Counted from the stretch's first letter, positions 32,521 through 42,247 are shown. The stretch is DNA of 64,000 nucleotides from Hydrogenophaga sp. IBVHS2 (GCF_002127215.1 NZ_NFUT01000003.1:124001-188000); one strand, 5' to 3'. The notes: generated by a model not told the origin, from the letters alone. Translations and numbers: made by a program.

Positions 32521-35421
32521 ATGCTGACCGCCACCACCCCCCAGACCACCCCCAGCCCGTCGGCCATGCCGACCGGCAGCATGAGCCCCGCCGCAGCGCC
32601 CGTGAGCGCTTCCGTCCTGGCCCATTACCAGATCATCCGCCGCAACGGCGCGGTGGTGTCCTTCGAGCCCAGCAAGATCGCCGTGGCCATGATGAAGGCC
32701 TTCCTGGCGGTGCACGGCACCCAGGGTGCCGCGTCGGCCAGCGTGCGCGAGACCGTGGACGAACTCACCCAGGCCGTGGTGCGCGCACTGATGCGCTCGC
32801 GCCCGGGCGGCGGCACCTTCCACATCGAAGACGTGCAGGACCAGGTCGAACTCGGCCTGATGCGCGGCGGTCACCATGAGGTGGCCCGTGCCTACGTGCT
32901 CTACCGCGAGCGCCGCACCCGCGAACGCGCCAGCCAGGCCGTGGCCCAGCCGGCCGAGCCGCAGCTGCATGTGCTCGACCGTGGCCAGCGCGTGCCGCTG
33001 GACCTGCAGGGTCTGCAGAGCCTGATCGCCCAGGCCTGTGCCGGCCTGGGAGCCGACGTCAAGCCCGAGCCCATCGTGGCCGAGACCAAGCGCAACCTGT
33101 ACGACGGCGTGCCGATCGACGAGGTCTACAAGGCCGCCATCCTGGCCGCCCGCACCCTGATCGAAAAGGACCCCGACTACACCTACGCCACCGCGCGCCT
33201 GCTGCTGCACACCATCACCAAGGAAATCATGGGTGAGGCCGTGCCGGCCGAGCAGATGGGCGAGCGCTACGCCGAGTACTTCCCGCAGTTCATCAAGAAG
33301 GGCGTGGAGAACGACCTGCTCGACGAGAAGCTGCTGCAGTTCGACCTGGCCCGCCTGGGTGCCGCCCTCAAGCCCGAGCGCGACCTGCAGTTCGACTACC
33401 TCGGCCTGCAGACCCTGTACGACCGCTACTTCCTGCACGTGCGCAAGACCCGCATCGAGATGCCGCAGGCCTTCTTCATGCGCGTGGCCATGGGCCTGTC
33501 GCTCGGCGAGATCGACCGCGAGGCGCGCGCCATCGAGTTCTACGAGATCCTCTCATCGTTCGACTTCATGTCGTCCACCCCCACGCTGTTCAACAGCGGC
33601 ACGCTGCGCTCGCAGCTCTCGAGCTGCTACCTGACCACCGTGCCCGACGACCTGGACGGCATCTACGAGTCCATCAAGGAAAACGCCCTGCTGTCCAAGT
33701 TTGCCGGCGGCCTGGGCAACGACTGGACCCGTGTGCGCGCCCTAGGCTCGCACATCAAGGGCACCAACGGCGAATCGCAGGGCGTGGTGCCGTTCCTCAA
33801 GGTGGTCAACGACACCGCCGTGGCGGTCAACCAGGGCGGCAAGCGCAAGGGCGCGGTCTGCACCTACCTGGAGTCGTGGCACCTGGACATCGAGGAGTTC
33901 CTGGAGCTGCGCAAGAACACCGGTGACGACCGCCGCCGCACCCACGACATGAACACCGCGAACTGGATTCCGGACCTGTTCATGCGCCGCGTGATGGAGA
34001 AGGGCGAGTGGAGCCTGTTCTCCCCCAACAGCGTGCCCGACCTGCACGACAAGTTCGGCGCCGACTTCGAGCGCGCCTATGTTGCCTACGAAGAAAAGGC
34101 TGCGCGCGGCGAGATCAAGCCCTACCGCAAGGTGCCGGCGTCCGATCTGTGGCGCAAGATGCTGACCATGCTGTTCGAGACCGGCCATCCCTGGATCACC
34201 TTCAAGGACGCCTGCAACGTGCGCTCGCCGCAGCAGCACGCCGGCGTGGTCCACAGCTCCAACCTGTGCACCGAGATCACGCTCAACACCAGCGACACCG
34301 AGACCGCCGTGTGCAACCTGGGCTCGGTCAACCTGCACCGCCACCTCAAGGACGGCCCCAACGGCAAGGAACTCGACCATGCCAAGCTGCAGAAGACCAT
34401 CAACACCGCCATGCGGATGCTCGACAACGTGATCGACATCAACTACTACGCGGTGAAGAAGGCGCGCGACTCCAACCTGCGCCACCGTCCGGTGGGCCTG
34501 GGCATCATGGGCTTCCAGGATGCGCTGTACGAACTGCGTGTGCCCTACGCCTCCAATGAAGCGGTCGACTTTGCCGACCGCTCGATGGAAGCGGTGTGCT
34601 ACTACGCCTACTGGGCCTCCACCGAACTGGCCCGCGAGCGCGGCCGCTACAGCAGCTACAAGGGCTCGCTGTGGGACCAGGGCATCCTGCCGCCCGACAC
34701 GCTGGACCTGCTCAGCCGCGAGCGCGGCGGCTATGTGGACGTCGACCGCTCCAGCAGCCTCGACTGGGACGCCCTGCGCAAGAAGATCGCCGCCGACGGC
34801 ATGCGCAACTCCAACTGCGTGGCCATCGCCCCCACTGCAACCATCTCCAACATCATCGGCGTGGACGCATCCATCGAGCCCTGCTTCGGCAACCTATCGG
34901 TCAAGTCCAACCTCTCCGGCGAGTTCACCGTCATCAACAGCTACCTGGTCAAGGACCTCAAGCGCCTGGGCCTGTGGGACGACGTGATGGTCATGGACCT
35001 CAAGCACTTCGACGGTTCGCTGCGCCCCATCGACCGCGTGCCGCAGGAAGTGAAGGCCCTGTACGCCACCGCCTTCGAGGTGGAGCCGGTCTGGCTGGTG
35101 GAAGCCGCCGCACGTCGCCAGAAGTGGATCGACCAGGCGCAGAGCCTGAACATCTACATGGCCGGCGCATCGGGCAAGAAGCTGGACGAGACCTACAAGC
35201 TGGCCTGGCTGCGCGGTCTCAAGACCACCTACTACCTGCGCACCACCTCGGCCACGCAGATCGAGAAGTCCACCGGCCGTACCGGCCAGCTCAACGCCGT
35301 GTCGGTGACGCCGAGCGCACCGGTCGCTGCCGCCGCCGTGAGCGCCGAACCCGCCAGCGAGCCGGCCACCGACATCAAGTTCTGCGCCATCGACGACCCG
35401 GGGTGTGAAGCCTGCCAGTGA
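32521..35421 (+). CDS. nrdA: Ribonucleoside-diphosphate reductase alpha subunit (class I)
   Basis: A 966-aa catalytic subunit. An N-terminal ATP-cone (YQIIRRNGAVVSFEPSKIAVAMMKAF, about residues 37-125) senses ATP/dATP, and a second, degenerate-looking cone follows to about residue 240, as in long NrdA proteins such as that of Pseudomonas. The barrel carries SSCYLT, NLCTEITLNT and AVCNLGSVNL, which hold the active-site Cys, Asn and Glu. The C-terminus ends with the redox pair GCEACQ. It reduces ribonucleotides with NrdB. Regulated by the NrdR boxes upstream. RBS AGAGGAACC just before the ATG. Confidence 0.97.
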   Translation: MLTATTPQTTPSPSAMPTGSMSPAAAPVSASVLAHYQIIRRNGAVVSFEPSKIAVAMMKAFLAVHGTQGAASASVRETVDELTQAVVRALMRSRPGGGTFHIEDVQDQVELGLMRGGHHEVARAYVLYRERRTRERASQAVAQPAEPQLHVLDRGQRVPLDLQGLQSLIAQACAGLGADVKPEPIVAETKRNLYDGVPIDEVYKAAILAARTLIEKDPDYTYATARLLLHTITKEIMGEAVPAEQMGERYAEYFPQFIKKGVENDLLDEKLLQFDLARLGAALKPERDLQFDYLGLQTLYDRYFLHVRKTRIEMPQAFFMRVAMGLSLGEIDREARAIEFYEILSSFDFMSSTPTLFNSGTLRSQLSSCYLTTVPDDLDGIYESIKENALLSKFAGGLGNDWTRVRALGSHIKGTNGESQGVVPFLKVVNDTAVAVNQGGKRKGAVCTYLESWHLDIEEFLELRKNTGDDRRRTHDMNTANWIPDLFMRRVMEKGEWSLFSPNSVPDLHDKFGADFERAYVAYEEKAARGEIKPYRKVPASDLWRKMLTMLFETGHPWITFKDACNVRSPQQHAGVVHSSNLCTEITLNTSDTETAVCNLGSVNLHRHLKDGPNGKELDHAKLQKTINTAMRMLDNVIDINYYAVKKARDSNLRHRPVGLGIMGFQDALYELRVPYASNEAVDFADRSMEAVCYYAYWASTELARERGRYSSYKGSLWDQGILPPDTLDLLSRERGGYVDVDRSSSLDWDALRKKIAADGMRNSNCVAIAPTATISNIIGVDASIEPCFGNLSVKSNLSGEFTVINSYLVKDLKRLGLWDDVMVMDLKHFDGSLRPIDRVPQEVKALYATAFEVEPVWLVEAAARRQKWIDQAQSLNIYMAGASGKKLDETYKLAWLRGLKTTYYLRTTSATQIEKSTGRTGQLNAVSVTPSAPVAAAAVSAEPASEPATDIKFCAIDDPGCEACQ

Positions 35422-35434
35422 TGCCAGCCTGTAC

Positions 35435-35500
35435 GACCTGATGCAGCGTGGTGCGTGATGCCTCTTTTCGATGCACCACTGCAACACAAAGCATCAGGTC
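35435..35500 (+). other. Long hairpin between nrdA and nrdB
   Basis: The outer arms GACCTGATGC (35435-35444) and GCATCAGGTC (35491-35500) are perfect 10-bp complements; the inner arms GTGGTGC (35448-35454) and GCACCAC (35473-35479) pair as well. The loop contains CCTCTTTTCG. No T-tract follows, so it looks like an RNA processing or partial-termination structure rather than a standard terminator. Confidence 0.6.
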
Positions 35501-35514
35501 CATGAGCGATCACT

Positions 35515-35542
35515 TTGCAATTCATGCCGACACTTTGATAAT
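35515..35542 (+). promoter_or_regulatory. Candidate internal promoter of nrdB
   Basis: TTGCAA (35515-35520), 16-nt spacer, GATAAT (35537-35542), ending 20 nt before the nrdB ATG. It lies right after the intergenic hairpin. Confidence 0.5.
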
Positions 35543-35562
35543 CCATCGAATTGGACACCACC

Positions 35563-36738
35563 ATGCTGACCTGGGAAGACAACTCGACTCCCGTCTCGAC
35601 GCCCTCGCAAACCCCGCGGCCTGCCGCCACCGGTTTGCCGACCTCGCCCTCCGGCGCGGCTGCATCCGTCTCCCCTTCGATTCCTTCGCGTCCGGTTGCA
35701 GCGGCTGAGGCACCGGCCGAGCGCCGCGTGAACGTGGCCGACAAGCGCATCATCAACGGCCAGACCGACGTCAACCAGCTGGTGCCCTTCAAGTACAAGT
35801 GGGCCTGGGAAAAGTACCTCGCCACCTGCGCCAACCACTGGATGCCGCAAGAGATCAACATGAGCCGCGACATCGCGCTCTGGAAGGATCCCAACGGCCT
35901 GACCGAAGACGAGCGCCGCCTGGTCAAGCGCAACCTCGGCTTCTTCGTGACTGCCGACTCGCTGGCGGCCAACAACATCACGCTGGGCACCTACCGCCAC
36001 ATCACCGCGCCCGAGTGCCGCCAGTTCCTGCTGCGCCAGGCCTTTGAAGAGGCGATCCACACCCACGCCTACCAGTACATCGTGGAGAGCCTGGGGCTGG
36101 ACGAAGGCGAGATCTTCAATGCCTACCACGAGGTCGCTTCGATCCGCGACAAGGACGAGTTCCTGATCCCGTTCATCGACGCGATCATGGACCCCAACTT
36201 CCAGACCGGCACGCCCGAGAACGACCAGAAGCTGCTCAAGTCGCTGATCGTCTTCGCCTGCCTCATGGAAGGCCTGTTCTTCTACGTGGGCTTCACGCAG
36301 ATCCTGGCGCTGGGCCGCCAGAACAAGATGACCGGTGCGGCCGAGCAGTACCAGTACATCCTGCGCGACGAGTCGATGCACTGCAATTTCGGCATCGACC
36401 TGATCAACGCCATCAAGATGGAGAACCCCCTGCTCTGGACCGCCGAGTTCAAGGCCGAGATCAAGGGTCTCTTCCTCAAGGCGGTCGAACTGGAATACCG
36501 CTACGCCGAGGACACCATGCCGCGCGGCGTGCTGGGCCTCAACGCGTCCATGTTCAAAGGCTACCTGCGTTACATCGCCAACCGCCGTGCGACCCAGATC
36601 GGTCTGGAGCCGCTGTTCCCCAACGAGGAGAACCCGTTCCCCTGGATGAGCGAGATGATCGATCTCAAGAAGGAACGCAATTTCTTCGAGACCCGCGTCA
36701 TCGAGTACCAGACCGGTGGCGCGCTCTCCTGGGACTGA
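35563..36738 (+). CDS. nrdB: Ribonucleoside-diphosphate reductase beta subunit (class I)
   Basis: A 391-aa radical-generating subunit. After about 60 low-complexity residues (Pro/Ala/Ser), the ferritin-like core begins [19 protein letters not shown]. Metal ligands are in [13 protein letters not shown], where E-x-x-H-x-x-x-Y keeps the radical Tyr (so class Ia, not the Tyr-less class Ic, although the lineage resembles the chlamydial enzyme), and in [12 protein letters not shown]. The C-terminus ends GGALSWD, which docks on NrdA. ATG 35563 is preferred over an in-frame TTG at 35551. Confidence 0.96.
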   Translation: MLTWEDNSTPVSTPSQTPRPAATGLPTSPSGAAASVSPSIPSRPVAAAEAPAERRVNVADKRIINGQTDVNQLVPFKYKWAWEKYLATCANHWMPQEINMSRDIALWKDPNGLTEDERRLVKRNLGFFVTADSLAANNITLGTYRHITAPECRQFLLRQAFEEAIHTHAYQYIVESLGLDEGEIFNAYHEVASIRDKDEFLIPFIDAIMDPNFQTGTPENDQKLLKSLIVFACLMEGLFFYVGFTQILALGRQNKMTGAAEQYQYILRDESMHCNFGIDLINAIKMENPLLWTAEFKAEIKGLFLKAVELEYRYAEDTMPRGVLGLNASMFKGYLRYIANRRATQIGLEPLFPNEENPFPWMSEMIDLKKERNFFETRVIEYQTGGALSWD

Positions 36739-36851
36739 CCCGGACACACCGGCGCTGCATTGCCTGCACCCATCGACATGCTTATCGAACAACCGGAAAC
36801 CCGCACACGTCGCGATGGCGCCGTTGATGGGATTTCCGTCACCGGATTCAG

Positions 36852-36895
36852 CCCCCTGGGGTCGGCCGTGGATGCATCCACAGGACCCCAGGGGG
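36852..36895 (+). other. Nested palindrome / strong hairpin between nrdB and the H1-like gene
   Basis: Perfect 12-bp arms CCCCCTGGGGTC (36852-36863) and GACCCCAGGGGG (36884-36895) enclose a loop that itself holds the perfect 14-bp palindrome GTGGATGCATCCAC. No T-run follows. It lies about 65 bp before the H1-like start and may end nrdAB transcripts or form the 5' leader of the next mRNA. Confidence 0.6.
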
Positions 36896-36960
36896 TTGAG
36901 TCGCTTCACCGGCATCTGCCGCGTTGAAGTGCTCTTTGCAACTTGATCAAGGAGAAAACA

Positions 36961-37509
36961 ATGGCAACTGCGAAAAAAGCGCCGGCTAAGAAAGCGGCCG
37001 TGAAGAAGGCCGCCCCGGCCAAGAAAGCCGCCCCGGCGAAGAAGGCCGCCCCGGCCAAGAAAGCCGCTCCGGCGAAGAAGGCCGCTCCGGCCAAGAAAGC
37101 CGCTCCGGCGAAGAAGGCCGCTCCGGCCAAGAAAGCCGCTCCGGCGAAGAAGGCCGCTCCGGCCAAGAAAGCCGCCCCGGCCAAGAAAGCCGCTCCGGCG
37201 AAGAAGGCCGCTCCGGCGAAGAAGGCCGCTCCGGCCAAGAAAGCCGCTGCGCCCAAGAAGGCCGCCCCGGCCAAGAAAGCCGCTGCGCCCAAGAAGGCTG
37301 CTCCGGCCAAGAAAGCCGCTGCGCCCAAGAAGGCCGCCCCGGCCAAGAAAGCCGCTGCGCCCAAGAAGGCCGCCGTGAAGAAGGCAGCCCCCGCAAAAAA
37401 AGCTGAGCCGGCCAAGAAGCCGGCAGCCCCTGCGGCCGCTGCCCCCGCAGCGCAAACCAAGCTCAATCCTCAGGCTGCCTGGCCGTTCCCGACCTCCAGC
37501 AAGCCCTGA
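36961..37509 (+). CDS. Histone H1-like DNA-binding protein (AAPAKK repeats)
   Basis: A 182-aa, extremely Lys/Ala/Pro-rich protein. Residues 5-140 are almost entirely KKAAPA hexapeptide repeats, with AAAPKK variants in the second half; this is the eukaryotic H1 C-terminal-tail-like class (AlgP/BpH1/HctA-like) common in Burkholderiales. A distinct C-terminal tail (TKLNPQAAWPFPTSSKP) is non-repetitive and presumably conserved. It should compact or bridge DNA non-specifically. RBS AAGGAG 5-6 nt before ATG 36961. The repeat number is prone to change by slippage. It ends in a strong terminator. Confidence 0.92.
   Translation: MATAKKAPAKKAAVKKAAPAKKAAPAKKAAPAKKAAPAKKAAPAKKAAPAKKAAPAKKAAPAKKAAPAKKAAPAKKAAPAKKAAPAKKAAPAKKAAAPKKAAPAKKAAAPKKAAPAKKAAAPKKAAPAKKAAAPKKAAVKKAAPAKKAEPAKKPAAPAAAAPAAQTKLNPQAAWPFPTSSKP
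37009..37368 (+). repeat. 18-bp tandem coding repeats (AAPAKK units)
   Basis: About 20 imperfect 18-bp units encoding AAPAKK. Codons alternate (gcc/gct, aag/aaa) in a regular way, so larger 36-bp blocks also repeat. Such arrays expand and contract by replication slippage. Confidence 0.9.
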
Positions 37510-37531
37510 GTCCGATTGAGATGAAGGCTCG

Positions 37532-37559
37532 AACCCGGCGCGAAAGCGCCGGGTTTTTT
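37532..37559 (+). terminator. Rho-independent terminator after the H1-like gene
   Basis: The 10-bp stem AACCCGGCGC/GCGCCGGGTT closes a GAAA tetraloop, followed by TTTT C. It lies between convergent genes and may serve both, since the leading AA gives a short T stretch on the other strand. Confidence 0.93.
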
Positions 37560-37575
37560 CATGGGCCGATGCGCC

Positions 37576-38469
37576 TCAGGCCAGTGCCGGCGCCTGGTAG
37601 TTCTGCGGCCCGTGCGTTGCAATCTTGGCGGCACCCATGCGGTTGCCCAGCTCGGCGCAACGCCGCAGATCCCACCCCTGGGACAGACCATGCAGCAGGG
37701 CGGCACGGAAAGCGTCGCCGCAGCCCGTGGGGTCCAGCACCGCGGTGGCCTGCACACCCGGCACCCGGGTCGCCACACCGTCTTCCCACACCTCGCAACC
37801 TTCGCCACCCAGGGTGACCACCAGGCCCTTGACCTTGGCGGCGATCGCCTTGAGCGTGAGCCCGGTGCGCTCGCACAGCATGCGGGCCTCGTAATCGTTC
37901 ACCGCCACCCAGGTGGCCTGCTCGATGAAGGCCAGCAGCTCCGGTCCGCCGAACATGGGCAGGCCCTGCCCCGGATCGAACACGAAGGGAATGCCCGCCT
38001 GGTGCAGCTGGTGCGCGTGGGAGGTCATGGCGTCGCGCCCGTCGGGCGCAACGATGCCGAGCGTGATGGCGCGGCCGGCCGGTACCGGATTGAGGTGGGC
38101 CTGCGACATGGCACCGGGGTGGAAGGCAGTGATCTGGTTGTTGTCGCGGTCGGTCATGATCATGGCCTGTGCGGTGTAGCTGTCGGCATGCACCGCCACA
38201 TGGTCCACGTTCACCCCCAGCCCGCGCAGGCGTTCGATGTACCCGGCACCGTCGCTGCCCACGGTGGCCAGCGGCGTCACCTCGGAGCCCAGCAGACGCA
38301 GGCCGTAGGCGATGTTGCCGGCACAGCCACCAAACTCCCGCCGCAGGCCCGGCACCAGGAACGAGACGTTGAGGATGTGCAGCTGGCTGGGCAGGATCTG
38401 CTCGGCGAAGCGGCCTTCGAAGGTCATGATGGTGTCGAAGGCCATCGATCCGCAAACAAGAATGGACAT
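37576..38469 (-). CDS. PfkB-family carbohydrate/adenosine kinase
   Basis: A 297-aa ribokinase-fold sugar kinase. PfkB signature 1: FGGCAGNIAYGLRLLG; signature 2 with the catalytic Asp: DPTGCGDAFRAALLHG. The start MSILVCGSMAFDTIMTFEGRF resembles bacterial adenosine-kinase-like proteins of Burkholderiales. It should phosphorylate a nucleoside or sugar with ATP; the substrate is not certain. Convergent with the H1-like gene. DUF3426 lies 12 nt upstream, on the same strand. Confidence 0.9.
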   Translation of the reverse strand: MSILVCGSMAFDTIMTFEGRFAEQILPSQLHILNVSFLVPGLRREFGGCAGNIAYGLRLLGSEVTPLATVGSDGAGYIERLRGLGVNVDHVAVHADSYTAQAMIMTDRDNNQITAFHPGAMSQAHLNPVPAGRAITLGIVAPDGRDAMTSHAHQLHQAGIPFVFDPGQGLPMFGGPELLAFIEQATWVAVNDYEARMLCERTGLTLKAIAAKVKGLVVTLGGEGCEVWEDGVATRVPGVQATAVLDPTGCGDAFRAALLHGLSQGWDLRRCAELGNRMGAAKIATHGPQNYQAPALA

Positions 38470-38481
38470 GGTGTTGCTCGG

Positions 38482-39471
38482 TCAGGGGTAGAAAACCAGG
38501 GCGCGGTAACCGGCCATGGGCAGGTCGTCGCTGCTGGCGATGGAGAGGCGGAAGCTCACCGGCACCGTGGCGCGCGGCGGCAGTTCGGTGACCGCTTCCG
38601 GCCATTCGGACGGCAGGAAGACACGGCGCGCGATCACGCGGTCACCGACATCGGTGAGGCTGAGTTCAAGGGCCGGTGCGGCCAGGGGCAGGTCGCCGGT
38701 GTTCTGCAGCACGATGTCGAAGGAATGGAACTGGCCCAGCCGGCGCACCAGGGTGGCGCTTTCGATGACGATGGCGTCGATGCGCCGCAGCGGCTCCACA
38801 CTGCAGCCCAGGGGCTCGCAGGCCTGCACCAGCAAGGGCTTGAGGGCCGGGTGGCGGGCGGCGAGCCAGCTGCGCTGATGAAATGCCCACTGGGCCGCCA
38901 GCAATCCACCCAGCAGCAGCACCGTCAGCAGGAGGACCGCCCGCATCGGGGTGGACCGCCAGAAGGCCTGTCGACGGGCCTGGCGCACGAAACCGGGAAT
39001 TTCGGCGGGGGCATCGTCTTCGGCCGGCGGGGGCAGCGGATCGGCCGGGGGGGCGTCCACCGACGGTTCCGTCACATCGCCGGCGGCCGGCTGTCCCGGC
39101 AGCTGGCTGGAGAGGTCGACGTCCAGCGCCGGCGGTCCTGACTGGCTGGCAAACGCCTGCAGGGCGGCGTGGAAGTCGGAGATGGGGTTGTCGGCCGGAG
39201 ATGGCTCGGGCGTCGGGTCGGGCTCCGGCACGGGAGCTGGCGAAGGTGCGGGAACCGGTGCAATCGCAGGACCGGGGTTCGGCGGGAGGACCGGCCCGGC
39301 GACCGCTTCGGCCGGTGCCGGGCTGAGCATGAGCGAGGCGCTCAAGTGCAGCGTGGCATCGAACACATTCGAGCAATGCCCGCAACGGACCCATCCGTCC
39401 GAGATCTTGAGCTGGTCAGGCACCACCCGGAAGCGGGTGCTGCAGGCGGGGCAGCGGGTGGTGAGGCTCAT
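38482..39471 (-). CDS. Zinc-ribbon DUF3426 membrane protein
   Basis: A 329-aa protein. An N-terminal MJ0042-type zinc ribbon (RCPACSTRFRVVPDQL ... VRCGHCSNVFDA: CxxC ... CxxC) is followed by a long Pro/Ala/Glu linker (around 50-165), one TM helix (AVLLLTVLLLGGLLAAQWAF), and a C-terminal DUF3426 beta-domain (PLRRIDAIVIESATLVRR ... FDIVLQNTGDLPLAAPALELSL). Function unknown; commonly next to prmA in Betaproteobacteria. An AATAAT box 6 nt before the ATG suggests a leaderless transcript. Confidence 0.88.
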   Translation of the reverse strand: MSLTTRCPACSTRFRVVPDQLKISDGWVRCGHCSNVFDATLHLSASLMLSPAPAEAVAGPVLPPNPGPAIAPVPAPSPAPVPEPDPTPEPSPADNPISDFHAALQAFASQSGPPALDVDLSSQLPGQPAAGDVTEPSVDAPPADPLPPPAEDDAPAEIPGFVRQARRQAFWRSTPMRAVLLLTVLLLGGLLAAQWAFHQRSWLAARHPALKPLLVQACEPLGCSVEPLRRIDAIVIESATLVRRLGQFHSFDIVLQNTGDLPLAAPALELSLTDVGDRVIARRVFLPSEWPEAVTELPPRATVPVSFRLSIASSDDLPMAGYRALVFYP

Positions 39472-39477
39472 GCACCG

Positions 39478-39483
39478 ATTATT
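39478..39483 (-). promoter_or_regulatory. -10 box AATAAT, 6 nt before the DUF3426 start
   Basis: On the minus strand AATAAT is followed by CGGTGC and then the ATG at 39471. No ribosome-binding site can fit in between. Confidence 0.4.
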
Positions 39484-39511
39484 GCAGCGGCACCCTGCCC
39501 CACCGGACGGC

Positions 39512-40417
39512 TCAGGCGCGCCGTGCCGTCATCAGGATCCAGCCGTCTTCCTCGTCGGCCACCGACAGCTGGACCCAGGGCGCATAGGCCTCGGTCAGCT
39601 CCTCGGCCTGCCGCGCCAGGATGCCGGCCAGCACCAGATGCCCACCGGGCCTCACATGCGAGCACAGCAGCGGCGCCAGCACCTTGAGCGGCGTGGCCAG
39701 GATGTTGGCCAGCACCAGATCGTGCTCACCCTGCGCGGCATCGGGCAGACCTGCCTTGAGCCGGACGCCATTCGCCTCGGCGTTGAGGATGGTGGATTCG
39801 ACGGCTGCCGGATCGATGTCGACCGCGATGATGTCGGCGGCCCCCATCTTGGCCGCACCGATGGCCAGGATGCCCGATCCGCAGCCGTAGTCCAGCACGC
39901 GCGGGCCCATCGGCGCATGCCGTGCGGTCCAGCGCAGGCACATGCGGGTGGTGGGATGGGTGCCGGTGCCGAATGCCAGCCCGGGATCGAGCCGGATGAT
40001 CTGCCGTGCGGCCGCCGGCGGTTCGTGCCAGGTGGGCACGATCCAGAAGGTGGGCGTGATCTCGACCGGATCGAACTGCGACTGCGTCAGGCGCACCCAG
40101 TCCTGATCGGCCACCGGACGCACCTCCAGCACGGTGCAACCGGCGAAGAAGTCCTGCGCCAGCAGCAGGGCAGCGGCCTCGCGGGCCAGTGGCTCGGTGG
40201 GGAATAGGGCCACCACCCGCGAGCGCTGCCAGCCCTCCTTGGGCGGGGGCATGCCGGGCTCGCCGAACAGGGCCTGCTCGGCGTCGGTCATGGCGTCGGC
40301 GTCTTCCACCGAGGCACTGAGGGCCTCGAGCGCCTCCAGCGCATCGCTCACGTCCTCCACGGCCGCCTCCGGCACCATGAGGACCAGCTCGTGCAGGATG
40401 GACGGATCAGCGCTCAC
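39512..40417 (-). CDS. prmA: Ribosomal protein L11 methyltransferase PrmA
   Basis: A 301-aa SAM-dependent trimethylase of L11. The N-terminal substrate-recognition domain ([20 protein letters not shown]) is followed by a Rossmann domain with motif [31 protein letters not shown], and motif [13 protein letters not shown] (NxL in place of NPP). [13 protein letters not shown] precedes motif I as usual. The start is GTG at 40417, overlapping accC by 11 nt, which implies coupled translation. Confidence 0.96.
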   Translation of the reverse strand: MSADPSILHELVLMVPEAAVEDVSDALEALEALSASVEDADAMTDAEQALFGEPGMPPPKEGWQRSRVVALFPTEPLAREAAALLLAQDFFAGCTVLEVRPVADQDWVRLTQSQFDPVEITPTFWIVPTWHEPPAAARQIIRLDPGLAFGTGTHPTTRMCLRWTARHAPMGPRVLDYGCGSGILAIGAAKMGAADIIAVDIDPAAVESTILNAEANGVRLKAGLPDAAQGEHDLVLANILATPLKVLAPLLCSHVRPGGHLVLAGILARQAEELTEAYAPWVQLSVADEEDGWILMTARRA

Positions 40418-41756
40418 GCTGCGACAGCCATTCTTCGAGGTAGTGGATGTTGGTGCCGCCGGTCACGAAACTGGCGTCGACCATCAGCTCGCGGTGCAGG
40501 GGCACGTTGGTCTTGATGCCCTCGATCACGGTCTCGGCCAGCGCGGTGCGCATGCGGGCCAGGGCCTGCTCGCGGGTGTCGCCGTGCACGATGATCTTGC
40601 CGATCATGGAGTCGTAGTTGGGCGGCACGAAGTAGTTGGTGTAGACGTGCGAATCGACCCGCACGCCCGGCCCGCCCGGCGCATGCCAGGTGGTGATGCG
40701 GCCCGGCGACGGGGTGAACTTGTACGGGTCCTCGGCGTTCACCCGGCATTCGATGGCATGACCGCGCAGCTGGATCTGGCGCTGGGTGAAGGGCAACTTC
40801 TCGCCGGCCGCCACCGCGATCTGGGTGCGCACGATGTCGATGCCGGTGATGAGTTCGGTCACCGGATGCTCCACCTGCACGCGGGTGTTCATCTCGATGA
40901 AGTAGAACTCGCCGTTCTCGAACAGGAACTCGAAGGTGCCGGCACCGCGGTAGCCGATCTTCTTGCAGGCGGCCGCGCAACGCTCGCCGATCTTCTCGAT
41001 CAGACGGCGCGGGATGCCCGGGGCCGGCGCTTCCTCGATCACCTTCTGGTGACGGCGCTGCATGGAGCAGTCGCGCTCGCCCAGGTACACCGCATTGCGG
41101 TGGGTGTCGGCCAGGATCTGGATCTCGATGTGGCGCGGGTTCTGGAGGAACTTCTCCATGTAGACCTCGGCATTGCCGAAGGCTGCGCCGGCTTCGGCCT
41201 TGGTGGTCTGCACCGCATGGATGAGGGCCGCCTCGGTGTGGACCACCCGCATGCCGCGACCGCCGCCGCCACCGGCCGCCTTGATGATGACCGGGTAGCC
41301 CACCGACTTGGCAATGCGCTTGATGGCCACCGGATCGTCCGGCAGCGCGCCGTCCGAGCCGGGCACGCAGGGCACGCCGGCGCGGATCATGGCCTGCTTG
41401 GCCGACACCTTGTCGCCCATCAGGCGGATCGACTCGGGGGTGGGGCCAATGAAGGTGAAGCCGCTCTTTTCGACCCGTTCGGCGAAGTCGGCGTTCTCGG
41501 ACAGGAAGCCGTAGCCAGGGTGGATGGCCTCGGCATCGGTGACCTCGGCCGCCGAGATGATGGCCGGCATGCTGAGGTAGCTCTGGCCGGACGGGGCCGG
41601 ACCGATGCAGACCGCCTCGTCGGCCAGGCGCACGTACTTGGCGTCACGGTCGGCCTCGGAATAGACCATCACCGCCTTGATGCCCATCTCGCGGCAGGCG
41701 CGCTGGATGCGCAACGCGATCTCGCCGCGGTTGGCGATCAGGATCTTCTTGAACAT
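40407..41756 (-). CDS. accC: Biotin carboxylase subunit of acetyl-CoA carboxylase
   Basis: A 449-aa ATP-grasp enzyme that carboxylates the biotin of AccB using bicarbonate. N-terminal [14 protein letters not shown], the glycine-rich ATP loop [11 protein letters not shown], the CPSase signature [16 protein letters not shown] with catalytic residues, and [14 protein letters not shown] near the end. The length is standard. It lies 13 nt downstream of accB and overlaps prmA. The three genes form an accB-accC-prmA operon. Confidence 0.98.
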   Translation of the reverse strand: MFKKILIANRGEIALRIQRACREMGIKAVMVYSEADRDAKYVRLADEAVCIGPAPSGQSYLSMPAIISAAEVTDAEAIHPGYGFLSENADFAERVEKSGFTFIGPTPESIRLMGDKVSAKQAMIRAGVPCVPGSDGALPDDPVAIKRIAKSVGYPVIIKAAGGGGGRGMRVVHTEAALIHAVQTTKAEAGAAFGNAEVYMEKFLQNPRHIEIQILADTHRNAVYLGERDCSMQRRHQKVIEEAPAPGIPRRLIEKIGERCAAACKKIGYRGAGTFEFLFENGEFYFIEMNTRVQVEHPVTELITGIDIVRTQIAVAAGEKLPFTQRQIQLRGHAIECRVNAEDPYKFTPSPGRITTWHAPGGPGVRVDSHVYTNYFVPPNYDSMIGKIIVHGDTREQALARMRTALAETVIEGIKTNVPLHRELMVDASFVTGGTNIHYLEEWLSQRER

Positions 41757-41769
41757 GGGAGGCCGGCCC

Positions 41770-42234
41770 TCACTCGATGACGAACAGGGGCTGACCGTAT
41801 TCGACCGCCTGGCCGTTCTGGGCCAGGATCTGGGTCACGGTACCGGACTTGTCGGCCTCGATTTCATTGAGGATCTTCATGGCCTCGACGATGCAGATGG
41901 TCTCGCCTTCCTTGACCACGCTGCCCACTTCCACGAACGCCTTGGCGCCCGGGCTCGACGCGCGGTAGAAGGTGCCCACCATGGGCGACTTGACGATGTG
42001 GCCCACGGGCTCGGCCGACGCGGCCGGGGCGGCTGCGGCCGGCGCTGCCGCCACTTCCACCACCGGGGCCGGGGCCGCGGCCGGCGGGGCCATGGTGTAG
42101 GTCACCGGAGCCGCCATGGCGGCCGGAGCGCTCTTGACGATGCGGACCTTGCCTTCCGCCTCGGTGATCTCCAGCTCGGACACGTTCGACTCGGACACCA
42201 GGTCGATCAGCGTCTTCAGTTTTCTCAAATCCAT
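41770..42234 (-). CDS. accB: Biotin carboxyl carrier protein of acetyl-CoA carboxylase
   Basis: A 154-aa carrier. N-terminal helical segment ([23 protein letters not shown]), an Ala/Pro-rich flexible linker (residues 35-75), and a C-terminal biotinyl domain with the lysine in EAMKILNE and the thumb SPMVGTFYR. First gene of accB-accC-prmA. The upstream DNA carries repeated AATTTCGGTCAA motifs (42248-42279) close to the start, suggesting specific regulation of fatty acid initiation. Confidence 0.97.
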   Translation of the reverse strand: MDLRKLKTLIDLVSESNVSELEITEAEGKVRIVKSAPAAMAAPVTYTMAPPAAAPAPVVEVAAAPAAAAPAASAEPVGHIVKSPMVGTFYRASSPGAKAFVEVGSVVKEGETICIVEAMKILNEIEADKSGTVTQILAQNGQAVEYGQPLFVIE

Positions 42235-42247
42235 GATTTCTCCAACG

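Noticed and set aside
35502..35708. Small open frame starting between nrdA and nrdB
   Set aside because: It runs out of frame into nrdB, has no ribosome-binding site, and its sequence is a shadow of the NrdB N-terminus.
37009..37368. CRISPR-like regular array
   Set aside because: The repeats are in-frame coding units of the H1-like protein without unique spacers.
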